Below, one piece after another: positions 16,483-28,494 of a stretch of 51,251 bases of DNA. Positions within the stretch are counted from its first letter, which is position 1; the number at the start of each line of letters is the position of its first letter. The DNA lies in contig NZ_JAPFDR010000019.1 of assembly GCF_026168755.1 (NCBI RefSeq), positions 1-51,251 on the forward strand, read 5' to 3'. This DNA comes from Clostridium sp. (GTDB taxonomy: Bacteria; Bacillota; Clostridia; Clostridiales; Clostridiaceae). A program made the position numbers and the translations under genes. Under the pieces are notes generated by a model. The model saw nothing but the letters and a program-made list of their open reading frames with translations. It did no database searches and had not been told where the DNA came from.

Positions 16483-17325
16483 ATGATTATTACTAGGTTA
16501 TTGAATAATAATGTTGTAATTACTTTAGATTCTAATGATGAAGAAATAATAGTAATGGGAAAAGGAATAGGATATCAAAAATCAAAAGGTGATACTATTG
16601 ATGAAGAAAAGATAAATAAGGTATTTAGAATATCAAATAAAGAAGTTTCAAATAAATTTCAAGAGTTGTTTAATAAAATTCCAATGGAACATATGAATCT
16701 ATCTAGTGAAATAATTGAATATGCAGAAGGCGTATTAGGTAAGAAACTAAATGATGGAATTTATATATCTTTAAGTGATCATACTTACACAGCTATAAAA
16801 AGAATTAAAGATAATATTACAGTAAAAAATGCTCTTTTATGGGATATTAAAAGATTCTATAGAGATGAATTTAAAATAGGTATGAAGGCATTAGATATTA
16901 TAGAAGAGAAAACAAAAATAAGGCTTCCAGAAGATGAAGCTGGATTTATTGCTCTTCATATGGTAAATGCACAATTAAATGAAGAACAACCTCAAGTTCA
17001 AGGAATTACAAAATTAATAGAAGAAATTCTTACTATTGTTAGAATAAATCTTAGGGTAGAGTTTAAAGAAGAATCAGTATTTTATTATAGATTTATAACA
17101 CATTTAAGATATTTTGCACAACGACTATTTTATAATAATACATATAATGGAGATTCAGATGATGAACTATTAAGTATAATAAAAGGTAAGTATCCAAAGG
17201 AAGCCGAGTGCATAGATAAAGTAAAACTTTTTATTAATAAAAAATATAACTATGAGTTATCTAGTGATGAGTATATATATTTAACTATTCATATTGCAAA
17301 GTTGCTACAAGACTCAAAGTTATAA
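16483..17325 (+). CDS. licT: BglG/LicT-family transcription antiterminator
   Basis: 280 aa: N-terminal co-antiterminator RNA-binding domain (about 1-55, MIITRLLNNNVV...GKGIGYQK) and two PTS regulation domains. Conserved histidines are visible in PRD1 (ISLSDHTYTAI) and PRD2 (FIALHMVNAQ, FITHLRYF, YLTIHIAKLL), which are phosphorylated by HPr and by the sugar EII in this family. Binds the RAT at 16322 and is followed by its cognate beta-glucoside permease. Confidence 0.93.
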   Translation: MIITRLLNNNVVITLDSNDEEIIVMGKGIGYQKSKGDTIDEEKINKVFRISNKEVSNKFQELFNKIPMEHMNLSSEIIEYAEGVLGKKLNDGIYISLSDHTYTAIKRIKDNITVKNALLWDIKRFYRDEFKIGMKALDIIEEKTKIRLPEDEAGFIALHMVNAQLNEEQPQVQGITKLIEEILTIVRINLRVEFKEESVFYYRFITHLRYFAQRLFYNNTYNGDSDDELLSIIKGKYPKEAECIDKVKLFINKKYNYELSSDEYIYLTIHIAKLLQDSKL

Positions 17326-17388
17326 TTATATATATTTTACAGGAAGGGATGTGACAAGTATTTAAAATTATTAATTTAACTATAAGCT

Positions 17389-17415
17389 GGATGGTAACAT
17401 TAAGTTGGCCAAACC
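17389..17415 (+). promoter_or_regulatory. Degenerate second RAT-like element
   Basis: GGATGGTAAC...TTGGCCAAACC has the ends and spacing of a LicT RAT (GGATTGTTAC...AGGCAAAACC) and lies between licT and the permease, where many operons have a second RAT. No terminator stem or T-run follows, so it may be a relic or a binding site without termination. Confidence 0.4.
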
Positions 17416-17434
17416 TTCAAATTTCAAAAAATAG

Positions 17435-19375
<1,941 letters not shown>

Positions 19376-19385
19376 TATTTAATTT

Positions 19386-19418
19386 AAGCTCTGTTTTAAC
19401 TTGGTTGAGGCAGGGCTT
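19386..19418 (+). other. Wobble-rich 15-bp hairpin between bglP and the glucosidase
   Basis: AAGCTCTGTTTTAAC (19386-19400) pairs with GTTGAGGCAGGGCTT (19404-19418) along all 15 positions if G-U pairs are allowed (four or more). The loop is 3 nt and there is no T-run. A role in mRNA processing or differential stability between the two genes is possible. Confidence 0.45.
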
Positions 19419-19432
19419 AATAAATACTGTAA

Positions 19433-20887
<1,455 letters not shown>

Positions 20888-20903
20888 ATAAAGTAAAAAA
20901 TAA

Positions 20904-20926
20904 AAGGCTGTGATTAATCACGGCCT
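20904..20926. terminator. Terminator between bglA and the symporter gene
   Basis: AAGGCTGTGATT and AATCACGGCCTT form a near-perfect palindromic stem with A-rich left and TTCTATT right flank; probably serves both convergent genes. Confidence 0.75.
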
Positions 20927-20942
20927 TCTATTATATATGTAA

Positions 20943-22304
20943 TTAACAATTATAGATTTCTTTATTTAAGCAGCCTTCGGAATTAGCTACAACTACTGCA
21001 GTAGCAGAGTCACCAATTACATTCAAGCAAGTAATAAGCATATCTATAGGTCGATTTATAGCAATAATTAATGAATAAGCTATAAGTGTAGCTTCATTAT
21101 TAAATCCCATTCCTGTTAATACTGTAAAAAGTATTATTGATGATGAACCAGGTGCAGATGGTGTTCCTACAGAAGCTATTAATGCTAAAACTGCTATTAA
21201 AATTATATTTTGAATAGTAAGAGTATATCCAGAGCTAGCTGCAATAAAAATAGCTGCTATTACTTGCATTATTGCAGTACCATTCATATTAATAGTCATA
21301 CCTAATGGAAGTACAAAAGAAGCAATATCCTTATTAACTCCAAGCTCTTCAACAGTTGTTTTTTCATTTAGTGATAAAGCAGCAGAAGAAGCTGCAGCTG
21401 AAAATCCTAAAAGAGCAACCTTAGCAACTTTTTTCATAAATATAATAGGATTTAGTTTTGTTCCTAAATAAACAAACAATGGATAAGCAGTAATAAAAAA
21501 TAGTGTTGAAGTTATAGCAACTGTAAGCATATATGCTAATGCTGGTTTCAAACGATCTAAACCATATACAGCAAAAGTTCTAGTTACTAATATGAAAACT
21601 GCTAATGGACTAAATTTAGTTATAACGAATTCTAAAAATACACCAATTATATTATTTAAATCAATAAGTAAATTCTTTAAAATTAATATTTTTTCACCAA
21701 GAGTATTTATACATAAACCAACAACTACAGCTAAAAAAACTATAGATAATACCATTGAATTATCTGACATAACATTAGTTATATTACTAGGAACTGCATC
21801 AAGTATTACAATTAATGGATTGCTTCCATTAGATGTAGCTACAGGTGTAGAAGAACCACTAGAAAGATTAACATTGAAAAATCCAAGCTTATAAGCTGTA
21901 AATCCAAATATACAGGCAGTAGCTAATGCAAATATGGATGTTGTTAAAAAGCCTAGGAGTGTTTTAGATGATATTCTTCCAAGTTTTTTAGTATCACTAA
22001 TATGGCACATAGCAAGAGCTATTGATGAAAATACCATTGGAATTATTATTAATTGAAGGCAATTAATAAATAACTGACCAAGTATATAGAAAATACCTAA
22101 AGAGTTTTTACCTTTTTCAGTAGTTATATCTTGAAATAGAATACTATTAATAGAATTCCATATATAAGCTTTATTATTAGCAATTAATGATTCTCTTAGT
22201 AATATAAAAGCAGTACCAACAAGTATGGCTAGTATAAGAGAGAGGGCCATTCTTATAGCTAGTGCAGTAGATTTATTTTTTGCTTTTGTAAACTTAAATT
22301 TCAT
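20943..22304 (-). CDS. Dicarboxylate/amino acid:cation symporter (DAACS/SDF family)
   Basis: 453 aa with about eight membrane helices and two re-entrant loops. Family motifs: SSAALSLN near the first hairpin, LPLGMTINMNGTA, and ASVGTPSAPGSS in the second hairpin. Members carry glutamate, aspartate, C4-dicarboxylates, serine or cystine with Na or H; the substrate here is not certain. An upstream in-frame ATG is inside the GGGAGAT SD, so the start is the ATG at 22302-22304. Confidence 0.9.
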   Translation of the reverse strand: MKFKFTKAKNKSTALAIRMALSLILAILVGTAFILLRESLIANNKAYIWNSINSILFQDITTEKGKNSLGIFYILGQLFINCLQLIIIPMVFSSIALAMCHISDTKKLGRISSKTLLGFLTTSIFALATACIFGFTAYKLGFFNVNLSSGSSTPVATSNGSNPLIVILDAVPSNITNVMSDNSMVLSIVFLAVVVGLCINTLGEKILILKNLLIDLNNIIGVFLEFVITKFSPLAVFILVTRTFAVYGLDRLKPALAYMLTVAITSTLFFITAYPLFVYLGTKLNPIIFMKKVAKVALLGFSAAASSAALSLNEKTTVEELGVNKDIASFVLPLGMTINMNGTAIMQVIAAIFIAASSGYTLTIQNIILIAVLALIASVGTPSAPGSSSIILFTVLTGMGFNNEATLIAYSLIIAINRPIDMLITCLNVIGDSATAVVVANSEGCLNKEIYNC

Positions 22305-22642
22305 AAAATTATCTCCCAATAATTAATATTATAATTATGCTAATAAACAAGTGGTGTAAAAGTTGTAAATTAACATATTAAAATTAAGTGTTGAATATTT
22401 TATTAAAGGAATATAATTATTTAACGTTATGATAAATAATATATTAGATGAAATAATATGTCAATAATTTAACTAATGAATGTGGTATTAATAGTCCATA
22501 TATGGAAGGTAGTAAATAAAGTTAAGAAAACTTATAGATAAAAACTATTAAATTGATAGGAAATATCTATAAAAAACATTACTAATTGAATTTAAAAGTG
22601 ATAAAATATATATAATAATTTAATTATAAGGGGGCTTATGAG
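22305..22642. promoter_or_regulatory. Intergenic region with inverted TATCTATAA motif and small-gene promoter
   Basis: Holds the divergent starts of the symporter and the small zinc protein. TTATAGATA (22532-22540) and TATCTATAA (22564-22572) are a perfect 9-bp inverted pair 23 bp apart. A possible promoter for the small gene is TTGAAT (22586-22591) with TATAAT (22611-22616), with a 19-bp spacer. The same core motif occurs before the shikimate genes. Confidence 0.45.
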
Positions 22643-22828
22643 ATGAAATTTAACAAATTAAATAAGGGGCAACATAATATGATGGAAGTTAAAGAAACAC
22701 TTAAGTGCAGTATTTGTAATGAAGATACTAATTATATAGATTATTGGAATGGAAATAAGTTCTGTTCTATAGAATGTCAAGAAAAGTACTATAATTGGAT
22801 GAAGAAAAATAATGAGTCAATTGCATAA
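22643..22828 (+). CDS. Small Cys4 zinc-finger-like protein
   Basis: 61 aa with CSIC and FCSIEC 20 residues apart, which could bind one zinc in a TRASH/MYM-like finger, and a basic/aromatic tail. AAGGGGG supports ATG 22643; a second start at 22679/22682 (MMEVKETLKC or MEVK) also has an AGGGG site. Function unknown. A terminator follows. Its upstream motif hints that it is regulated with the aroE2-aroQ genes next door. Confidence 0.6.
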   Translation: MKFNKLNKGQHNMMEVKETLKCSICNEDTNYIDYWNGNKFCSIECQEKYYNWMKKNNESIA

Positions 22829-22835
22829 ATAGTTT

Positions 22836-22882
22836 ATAATGATGAATCAAGATAGTATTATCTAAAATTCATCATTATTTTT
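22836..22882 (+). terminator. Terminator after the small zinc protein
   Basis: ATAATGATGAAT (22836-22847) and ATTCATCATTAT (22867-22878) form a perfect 12-bp stem followed by TTTTT. Confidence 0.75.
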
Positions 22883-23141
22883 ATATGATTAAAAGAAAAT
22901 TTTATCTATTATTAATATATAAAATTATAAAGGATAGTTATGTAATATTATTAATATATAGGTTATATCTATAGATAATGTGGTTAAAATCAATTGGATT
23001 ACTATAGAATAGTGGAATATAATAAAAGTAAATTAAGTGTTAAATATTTAACGTTCATTATTTTATTAAATACTAAGACGGTTTAAATTGATTAGAGTAG
23101 CTTAAACATAAATAAGCTATTGAGATAAAGGAGAGAATACA
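22883..23141 (+). promoter_or_regulatory. Promoter region of the aroE2-aroQ genes with TATCTATAGATA palindrome
   Basis: A perfect 12-bp palindrome TATCTATAGATA (22966-22977) lies before TTGGAT (22994-22999), an 18-bp spacer, and TATAAT (23018-23023). The palindrome is centred about 58 bp before the expected start point, the usual place for LysR-type activator binding. The ~110-nt leader holds AAATATTTAACG but no recognised riboswitch. Confidence 0.5.
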
Positions 23142-24011
23142 ATGGAAAGACGTATTTCAGGTTATACTACATTAATAGGATTATTAGCAACGCCAATTAA
23201 GCACACAAGTTCACCAAAGATGCACAATGAAGCATTTAGATACTTAGGATTAGATTATGCTTATCTTGCATTTGAAGTTGGAAATGAAGGTTTAGAAGAT
23301 GCAGTAAAAGGATTAAGAGCCATGCAAGCTAGAGGATGCAATGTATCAATGCCAAATAAAACTGTTATCCATAAATACTTAGATAAATTAACTCCAGCTG
23401 CAGAATTAGCAGGTGCTGTAAATACAGTTATAAATGATGATGGTGTTTTAACTGGACATATAACTGATGGTGTTGGTTACATGAGATCATTAAGTGATGC
23501 CGGATTCGATGTTATTGGTAAGAAGATGACTATAGTTGGAGCTGGTGGAGCAGCTACAGCAATTTGTATCCAAGCAGCTTTAGATGGAGTAGCTGAACTT
23601 TCAATATTCAACCAAGATGATGAATTCTTTGCAAGAGCAGAAGAAACAGTTAAGAAGATAAATGAAAAAACTAACTGTAAAGCTAAATTATTTAGATTAG
23701 AAGATAAAGAAGCTTTAAGAGCAGAAATTGCTGATTCTGTAATATTCACAAATGGTACTGGAATGGGTATGAAACCATACGTTGGTCAAACTTACATAGA
23801 AAAAGATATGTTAAGACCAGATCTTATAGTAAGTGACGTTGTATATCAACCAGCAAAAACTAGATTATTAGAATTAGCAGAAGAAGTTGGATGCCCAACA
23901 ATTAATGGATTAGGAATGATGTTATTCCAAGGTGCAGAAGCATTCAAATGTTGGACAGGACAAGAAATGCCAATAGATCACATGAAAGAATTCTTATTTG
24001 GAGATAAGTAA
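23142..24011 (+). CDS. ydiB: Quinate/shikimate dehydrogenase (YdiB-like)
   Basis: 289 aa. N-terminal substrate domain with TSSPKMHN and the catalytic-Lys motif VSMPNK, the form found in E. coli YdiB (biosynthetic AroE has VTVPFK); then TDGVGYM with the catalytic Asp and Rossmann loop VGAGGAAT. Likely oxidises shikimate and/or quinate with NAD(P). It is followed by aroQ and a flavin reductase. Codons ending in C (AAC, TTC, TAC) are more frequent than in the aro operon, suggesting high expression. Could also back up aroE. Confidence 0.88.
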   Translation: MERRISGYTTLIGLLATPIKHTSSPKMHNEAFRYLGLDYAYLAFEVGNEGLEDAVKGLRAMQARGCNVSMPNKTVIHKYLDKLTPAAELAGAVNTVINDDGVLTGHITDGVGYMRSLSDAGFDVIGKKMTIVGAGGAATAICIQAALDGVAELSIFNQDDEFFARAEETVKKINEKTNCKAKLFRLEDKEALRAEIADSVIFTNGTGMGMKPYVGQTYIEKDMLRPDLIVSDVVYQPAKTRLLELAEEVGCPTINGLGMMLFQGAEAFKCWTGQEMPIDHMKEFLFGDK

Positions 24012-24126
24012 TCTTGTCAAAATAAGTTACAGCTTTTAATGAAAAGAGATATTTAAATAAAAAATAGAGTAAAATTAGTTATATTTAGAAATATAGAGTA
24101 ATGAATTAATTTAGGAGGAAATAGAT

Positions 24127-24573
24127 ATGAAATTCATGGTAATAAACGGACCAAACATAAACATGATAGGTGTTAGAGAAAAAGGAATATACGGATCAAA
24201 GAGCTTTACTGAAATATGTGAATATATAAAAGAAGAAGGAGAAAAGAGAGGACACGAAGTTACTCTTCTTCAAAGTAACTGTGAAGGAACTATGATAGAC
24301 TTCTTACAAAGAGCATACTTTGAAAAGTTTGATGGAGTTGTTATAAACCCAGGTGCATACACTCACTACAGCATAGCTTTACATGATGCAATAAAAGGAA
24401 ATACAGGAATTCCAACAGTTGAAGTTCACATTTCAAATGTACATGCTAGAGAAGAATTTAGAAAAGAATCTAAAACAGCTCCAGCTTGCATAGGACAAAT
24501 GTGTGGATTTGGTGAAAAAGGTTATGTTTTAGCTATGGAAGCTTTAGAAGACTATATTACTAGAAATAAATAA
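24127..24573 (+). CDS. aroQ: Type II 3-dehydroquinate dehydratase
   Basis: Interconverts 3-dehydroquinate and 3-dehydroshikimate. 148 aa, dodecamer-type fold: INGPNINMIGVRE, IYG (catalytic Tyr), LLQSNCEG, INPGAYTHYS and EVHISNVHAREEFR (catalytic His). TAGGAGG precedes the ATG. This is the only dehydroquinase in the window; the biosynthetic operon at 243-9489 lacks one, so this gene may serve both biosynthesis and the local shikimate/quinate route. Confidence 0.95.
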   Translation: MKFMVINGPNINMIGVREKGIYGSKSFTEICEYIKEEGEKRGHEVTLLQSNCEGTMIDFLQRAYFEKFDGVVINPGAYTHYSIALHDAIKGNTGIPTVEVHISNVHAREEFRKESKTAPACIGQMCGFGEKGYVLAMEALEDYITRNK

Positions 24574-24589
24574 GATATTAGCAAATTAT

Positions 24590-24617
24590 GGCTGTTGCAA
24601 TATGCACAGCCTTTTTT
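24590..24617 (+). terminator. Terminator after aroQ
   Basis: GGCTGT...ACAGCC stem with extra GC pairing inside, followed by six T. Confidence 0.85.
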
Positions 24618-24640
24618 AATTTTTGCAAATTAATAGAATA

Positions 24641-24698
24641 TATCTATAAAAAAAGATAAAAATATTCATTAGATTTATATTTTTTTTAGAGTTATACT
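24641..24698 (+). promoter_or_regulatory. Candidate promoter and LysR-type site before the flavin reductase
   Basis: TATCT (24641-24645) and AGATA (24654-24658) form a dyad 8 bp apart. A -10 TATACT is at 24693-24698 with a poor -35, typical of activator-dependent promoters. The dyad is centred about 56 bp before the expected start point. Confidence 0.4.
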
Positions 24699-24765
24699 GA
24701 AATAAGAAGTTATATGAAAATAAAAGTTAAAACTTTATCAATATATATTTATAGGAGAATGTAGG

Positions 24766-26769
24766 ATGAATAAGTACCAAAACATATTTACACCATTAAC
24801 AATAAAAAATATGACAATCAGAAATAGAATTGCCATGCCTCCAATGGGAACTAACTATGGTGGAGCAATGGGAGACTTCACTGAAGAGCATGTTCAATAT
24901 TATGAAAAGAGAGCTAAAGGTGGAACTGGTTTAATAATAGTAGAAAATGCTTGTGTTGATTTTCCAATGGGTTCAAACGGAACAACTCAAATTAGGTTAG
25001 ATCATGATAGATACATGCCAAATCTATTTAGATTAACTGAAAGATTACATAGACATGGTGCTTGTGTTGCTATTCAAATAAATCATTCTGGAGCATCAGC
25101 TGTACCAGGAAGAATAGAAGGAAATACTCCAGTATCATCTTCAAATGTTCCTTCAAAAACAGGTGGAGCAATTCCAAGACCATTAACAGTTGAAGAAATA
25201 TATGCAATTGCTGATAAGTATGCAGAAGCAGCAAAAAGAGCTCAAATGGCTGGATTTGATGCTGTTGAAATTCACGGAGGACATTCATATTTACTATGTC
25301 AATTCTTATCACCTTTATATAACAAGAGAACTGATGAATTTGGTGGAAGTTTAGAAAATAGAGTAAGATTCCCTAAATTAGTATTAGAAAAAGTTAGAGC
25401 TGCAGTGGGACCAATGTTCCCAATAAGCTTTAGATTTAGTGCAGATGAATTCATGGAAGGTGGAAATACATTAGAAGATACATTAAAAATGATGGAATAT
25501 CTTGTTGATGAAATTGACATATTAAATGTATCAGCGGCAGTTAACGATACACTTCAATATCAAATAGATGCTAACTACTTAAAGGATGGATGGCGTTCAT
25601 ACATGGCAAAGGCTTTCAAAGAAAAGTTCAATAAGCCAGTTATAACATCAGGAAACATAAGAAATCCAAAGGTTGCTGAAAAGATATTAGCAGAAGGACA
25701 TGCTGACTTATTAGCAATGGGACGTGGACTTATAGCTGATCCAGAATGGGTTAACAAAGTTAAGAGTGGAAGAGAAGATGAATTAAGAAAATGTATATCT
25801 TGTAACATCGGATGTGCAGGTCACAGAATCGGAATAAATAGACCAGTAAGATGTACAATAAATCCAGAAGTTATATTAGGAGAAGAAGCACATACTTCTA
25901 TGAAAGTAAATAAGCCAGTAAATGTTGTTGTTATTGGTGGAGGAACTGCAGGATTAGAAGCTGCTTGTACTGCTGCTGAAGTTGGATGTACAACATTCTT
26001 ATTTGAAGCTAAACCTTACTTAGGTGGATTAGCTAGAGAAATAGCTAAATTACCAGCTAAAGATAGAATTAATGATTTCCCAGATTACTTAATCAATAGA
26101 GCTAAGAAATTAAGAAATCTTTATATATTTACAAATACTGCTGCTACAATAGAAGCAATAGAAAATTTAAAACCAGATGTAGTTATTAATGCTACAGGAT
26201 CAACTCCTCTTTTACCTCCAATTACAGGATTACATGATAGAGTTGATAAAGAAGATTCAAAAGTATTATCAATCTTTGGATTAATAAGCAATATTGAAAA
26301 GTTCAATGGAATGGACTTAGAAGGAAAGAAAATAGGAGTTATCGGTGGAGGAGCAGTTGGACTAGATGTAGTTGAATACTTTGCTCATAAGGGTGCCCAA
26401 GTTATTATAGTTGAAAGAATGCCAGCTGTAGGAAATGGAATGGATATAATAACTAAGCTTGACTTCATGACTATGCTTAAGAAGAAAGAAGTAGATGTAA
26501 GAGTTGAAACTTCATTATTAGAAATAAAAGATAGTAGCTTTATAGTTAATAAAGATGGTGTAGATGAAGAAATTAACTTTGATTATGGATTTGTATGTTT
26601 AGGAATGAGAGCATACTCTCCATTAATGGCACAATTACAAGAAAAATTTGCTGGAACTAATGTAGAAGTTATTAACATTGGTGATAGTGTAAGGGCTAGA
26701 AGAATTATTGAAGGTGTTGAAGAAGGTAGACATATGACTGATACACTTAAGAGAATTGGTGCCATTTAA
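24766..26769 (+). CDS. NADH:flavin oxidoreductase, 2-enoate reductase / FadH-type
   Basis: 667 aa, three parts: an old-yellow-enzyme FMN barrel (about 1-340; PMGTNYGG, GFDAVEIHGGHSYLLCQFLSP, RADLLAMGRG-like region), a [4Fe-4S] motif CISCNIGC plus a fourth Cys (about 343-363), and a FAD/NAD half with two dinucleotide loops (VVIGGGTAGLEAA and GVIGGGAVGLDVVEYFA). Family members reduce C=C bonds of enoates, dienoyl-CoA or bile-acid intermediates with electrons passed NADH-FAD-FeS-FMN. Next to YdiB and AroQ, the substrate may be an unsaturated shikimate-type ring acid, but this is inference. Confidence 0.9.
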   Translation: MNKYQNIFTPLTIKNMTIRNRIAMPPMGTNYGGAMGDFTEEHVQYYEKRAKGGTGLIIVENACVDFPMGSNGTTQIRLDHDRYMPNLFRLTERLHRHGACVAIQINHSGASAVPGRIEGNTPVSSSNVPSKTGGAIPRPLTVEEIYAIADKYAEAAKRAQMAGFDAVEIHGGHSYLLCQFLSPLYNKRTDEFGGSLENRVRFPKLVLEKVRAAVGPMFPISFRFSADEFMEGGNTLEDTLKMMEYLVDEIDILNVSAAVNDTLQYQIDANYLKDGWRSYMAKAFKEKFNKPVITSGNIRNPKVAEKILAEGHADLLAMGRGLIADPEWVNKVKSGREDELRKCISCNIGCAGHRIGINRPVRCTINPEVILGEEAHTSMKVNKPVNVVVIGGGTAGLEAACTAAEVGCTTFLFEAKPYLGGLAREIAKLPAKDRINDFPDYLINRAKKLRNLYIFTNTAATIEAIENLKPDVVINATGSTPLLPPITGLHDRVDKEDSKVLSIFGLISNIEKFNGMDLEGKKIGVIGGGAVGLDVVEYFAHKGAQVIIVERMPAVGNGMDIITKLDFMTMLKKKEVDVRVETSLLEIKDSSFIVNKDGVDEEINFDYGFVCLGMRAYSPLMAQLQEKFAGTNVEVINIGDSVRARRIIEGVEEGRHMTDTLKRIGAI

Positions 26770-26796
26770 TAGATAATATGGAATAGGTTTTTATAT

Positions 26797-26827
26797 AACC
26801 CGGCTGAGAAAATCAGCTGGGTTATTT
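26797..26827 (+). terminator. Terminator after the flavin reductase
   Basis: AACCCGGCTGA (26797-26807) pairs with TCAGCTGGGTT (26813-26823), one mismatch, then ATTTT. Confidence 0.85.
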
Positions 26828-26976
26828 TCAAGTTTATATAAAGATTAATATTATCTCTTTTATAAATTATTTAAATATAATCATTAAAAAGTCTTTTAAA
26901 AATATTGTTAATTCATAGATTTACTTTTAATTAAAATAATATGAATTGGTTAAAATAAAATTAGGTGGTGAAGCAT

Positions 26977-27345
26977 ATGGAAAATAAAAAAAAGAGTTTT
27001 AATATAAAAAATTCTTTAATAGGGCTATTTACAGGGTTCATAAATGGGTCTTTTGGTTCAGGAGGAGGAACTCTTTTAGTACCAATTCTAAATGATATTA
27101 TTAAGTTAGAGGAGCACAAGTCTCATGCTACAGCATTAGCCATAATTGTATTTTTAACGGCAGCAAGTTCAACTATTTACATTTTAAAAGGTACTTATGA
27201 TTTTCAACTAACATGGAGAGTTGCCATAGGAAGTATAATAGGGGGAATTATTGGAGCTAAATTATTATGTAAAGTTACAGGAAAGTTTTTAAGAATAATC
27301 TTTGGAATAATAATGATAATAGCTGCATTTAGGATGGTGTTTTAA
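26977..27345 (+). CDS. TSUP-family (TauE/SafE) half protein A
   Basis: 122 aa, about four membrane helices. It has a TSUP repeat signature FGSGGGTLLVP near residue 30. Normal TSUP anion exporters are ~250 aa with two such halves; this one holds one and is followed, with a 1-nt stop/start overlap, by a second. ATG 26977 is chosen because the GTG at 26965 is itself the AGGTGG SD. The pair probably assembles as a heterodimer; sulfite/sulfonate-type anion transport is the family role. Confidence 0.85.
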   Translation: MENKKKSFNIKNSLIGLFTGFINGSFGSGGGTLLVPILNDIIKLEEHKSHATALAIIVFLTAASSTIYILKGTYDFQLTWRVAIGSIIGGIIGAKLLCKVTGKFLRIIFGIIMIIAAFRMVF

Positions 27346-27713
27346 TGATATATACAATAATAGGTTTTTTTGCGGGAGTAATTGGTGGAATGGGAATGGG
27401 AGGAGGAACTATTCTTATACCGGCTTTAATTATGTTTGTAAATATTGATCCTAAGATTGCGCAAAGTATTAATTTGCTTTCATCTATACCAATGGCTATT
27501 TTTGCTCTTATAATTCACATTAAAAATAAAAATGTTGTACTTAAATTAGTAATACCAATAGCTTTATTTGGAGTATTGGGATCTATTGCAGGTGCTTTTT
27601 TAGCAAATTACTTATCTTCTGAATGGTTAAAAAAGGCTTTTGGTGTTTTTTTATTTTTAATTGGATGTTTTGAAGTTAAAAAGGGCTTTTCTCAAAAACA
27701 AGTTAAAAAATAA
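27345..27713 (+). CDS. TSUP-family (TauE/SafE) half protein B
   Basis: 122 aa, about four membrane helices with the second-half signature GGMGMGGGTILIPAL near residue 14-28. It starts within the stop of half A (TAATG), so translation is coupled and equal amounts of the two halves are expected. Together the two match one full-length transporter. Confidence 0.85.
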   Translation: MIYTIIGFFAGVIGGMGMGGGTILIPALIMFVNIDPKIAQSINLLSSIPMAIFALIIHIKNKNVVLKLVIPIALFGVLGSIAGAFLANYLSSEWLKKAFGVFLFLIGCFEVKKGFSQKQVKK

Positions 27714-27738
27714 GCAAATAATAATATAAATTAAAAAA

Positions 27739-27778
27739 GTTGCAATAGATTAAATTAATACATTTGATCTATTACAAC
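27739..27778. terminator. Bidirectional terminator between TSUP and ktrA
   Basis: GTTGCAATAGAT (27739-27750) and ATCTATTACAAC (27767-27778) pair with one wobble; A-run before and T-rich after suit both strands. Confidence 0.75.
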
Positions 27779-27808
27779 CTTCTTTTAGCTATGAATAATT
27801 TTATATAC

Positions 27809-28483
27809 TTATTTAATATCCAAAAATTCTTCAAGAGATCTTATATTAGTTTTTTTACCGATAACTACAATTAAGTCATCTTTCCTTAGTATATAGTTAG
27901 GATCAATTTCTATTATTGTATTTCCATCTCTTTCTAAGGCTATAATATTTAAATTAAAATTGTCACGTATCTTAGCCTTAGATACTGTTTTTAAATCTAA
28001 TCTATCAGTTATTTTTACTTTTTCTATATGAATATCATTATTTAATTCAATAAACTCTAAAGCCTCTTCATTTAATAATCTATTTGCAATTCTAATAGCC
28101 ATATCACTTTCAGGATATACAACTTCTGCACCTATTTTTTCTAAAACACAACCTTGTTCATAAGTTATTGCCTTAGAAATTACCCTAGGTACACCTAAAT
28201 TAATAACATTCAATGTAGTTAAGATATTTACATCTATTTTTTCACCTATGCATACAAATACAGTTTCGCAATTTTGAATTCCAGTTTCCTGTAAAGTTTC
28301 TTTATCTAAGTTATTAACTACAAATGCATTATCTGTAAGGGATCTGATATTCTTTATTTTATTTTCATCACAATCTAAGACAATAACATCTCTTCCTGCC
28401 TCTATTAATGCTTTTGCTAGGGAAAATCCAAATCTACCTATTCCTATTATTCCAAATTCTACTACTGATTTATAATTAAACAT
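27809..28483 (-). CDS. ktrA: Potassium uptake protein, regulatory NAD-binding subunit (KtrA/TrkA)
   Basis: 224 aa: RCK_N domain with Rossmann loop GIGRFGFSLAKAL and acidic end of strand 2 (LDCD), then an RCK_C domain (about 140-224), which in relatives binds c-di-AMP. Cytoplasmic gating ring for the membrane subunit encoded just upstream on the same strand (11-nt gap). AGGAGA precedes the ATG. Confidence 0.92.
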   Translation of the reverse strand: MFNYKSVVEFGIIGIGRFGFSLAKALIEAGRDVIVLDCDENKIKNIRSLTDNAFVVNNLDKETLQETGIQNCETVFVCIGEKIDVNILTTLNVINLGVPRVISKAITYEQGCVLEKIGAEVVYPESDMAIRIANRLLNEEALEFIELNNDIHIEKVKITDRLDLKTVSKAKIRDNFNLNIIALERDGNTIIEIDPNYILRKDDLIVVIGKKTNIRSLEEFLDIK

Positions 28484-28494
28484 AAAAATTTCTC

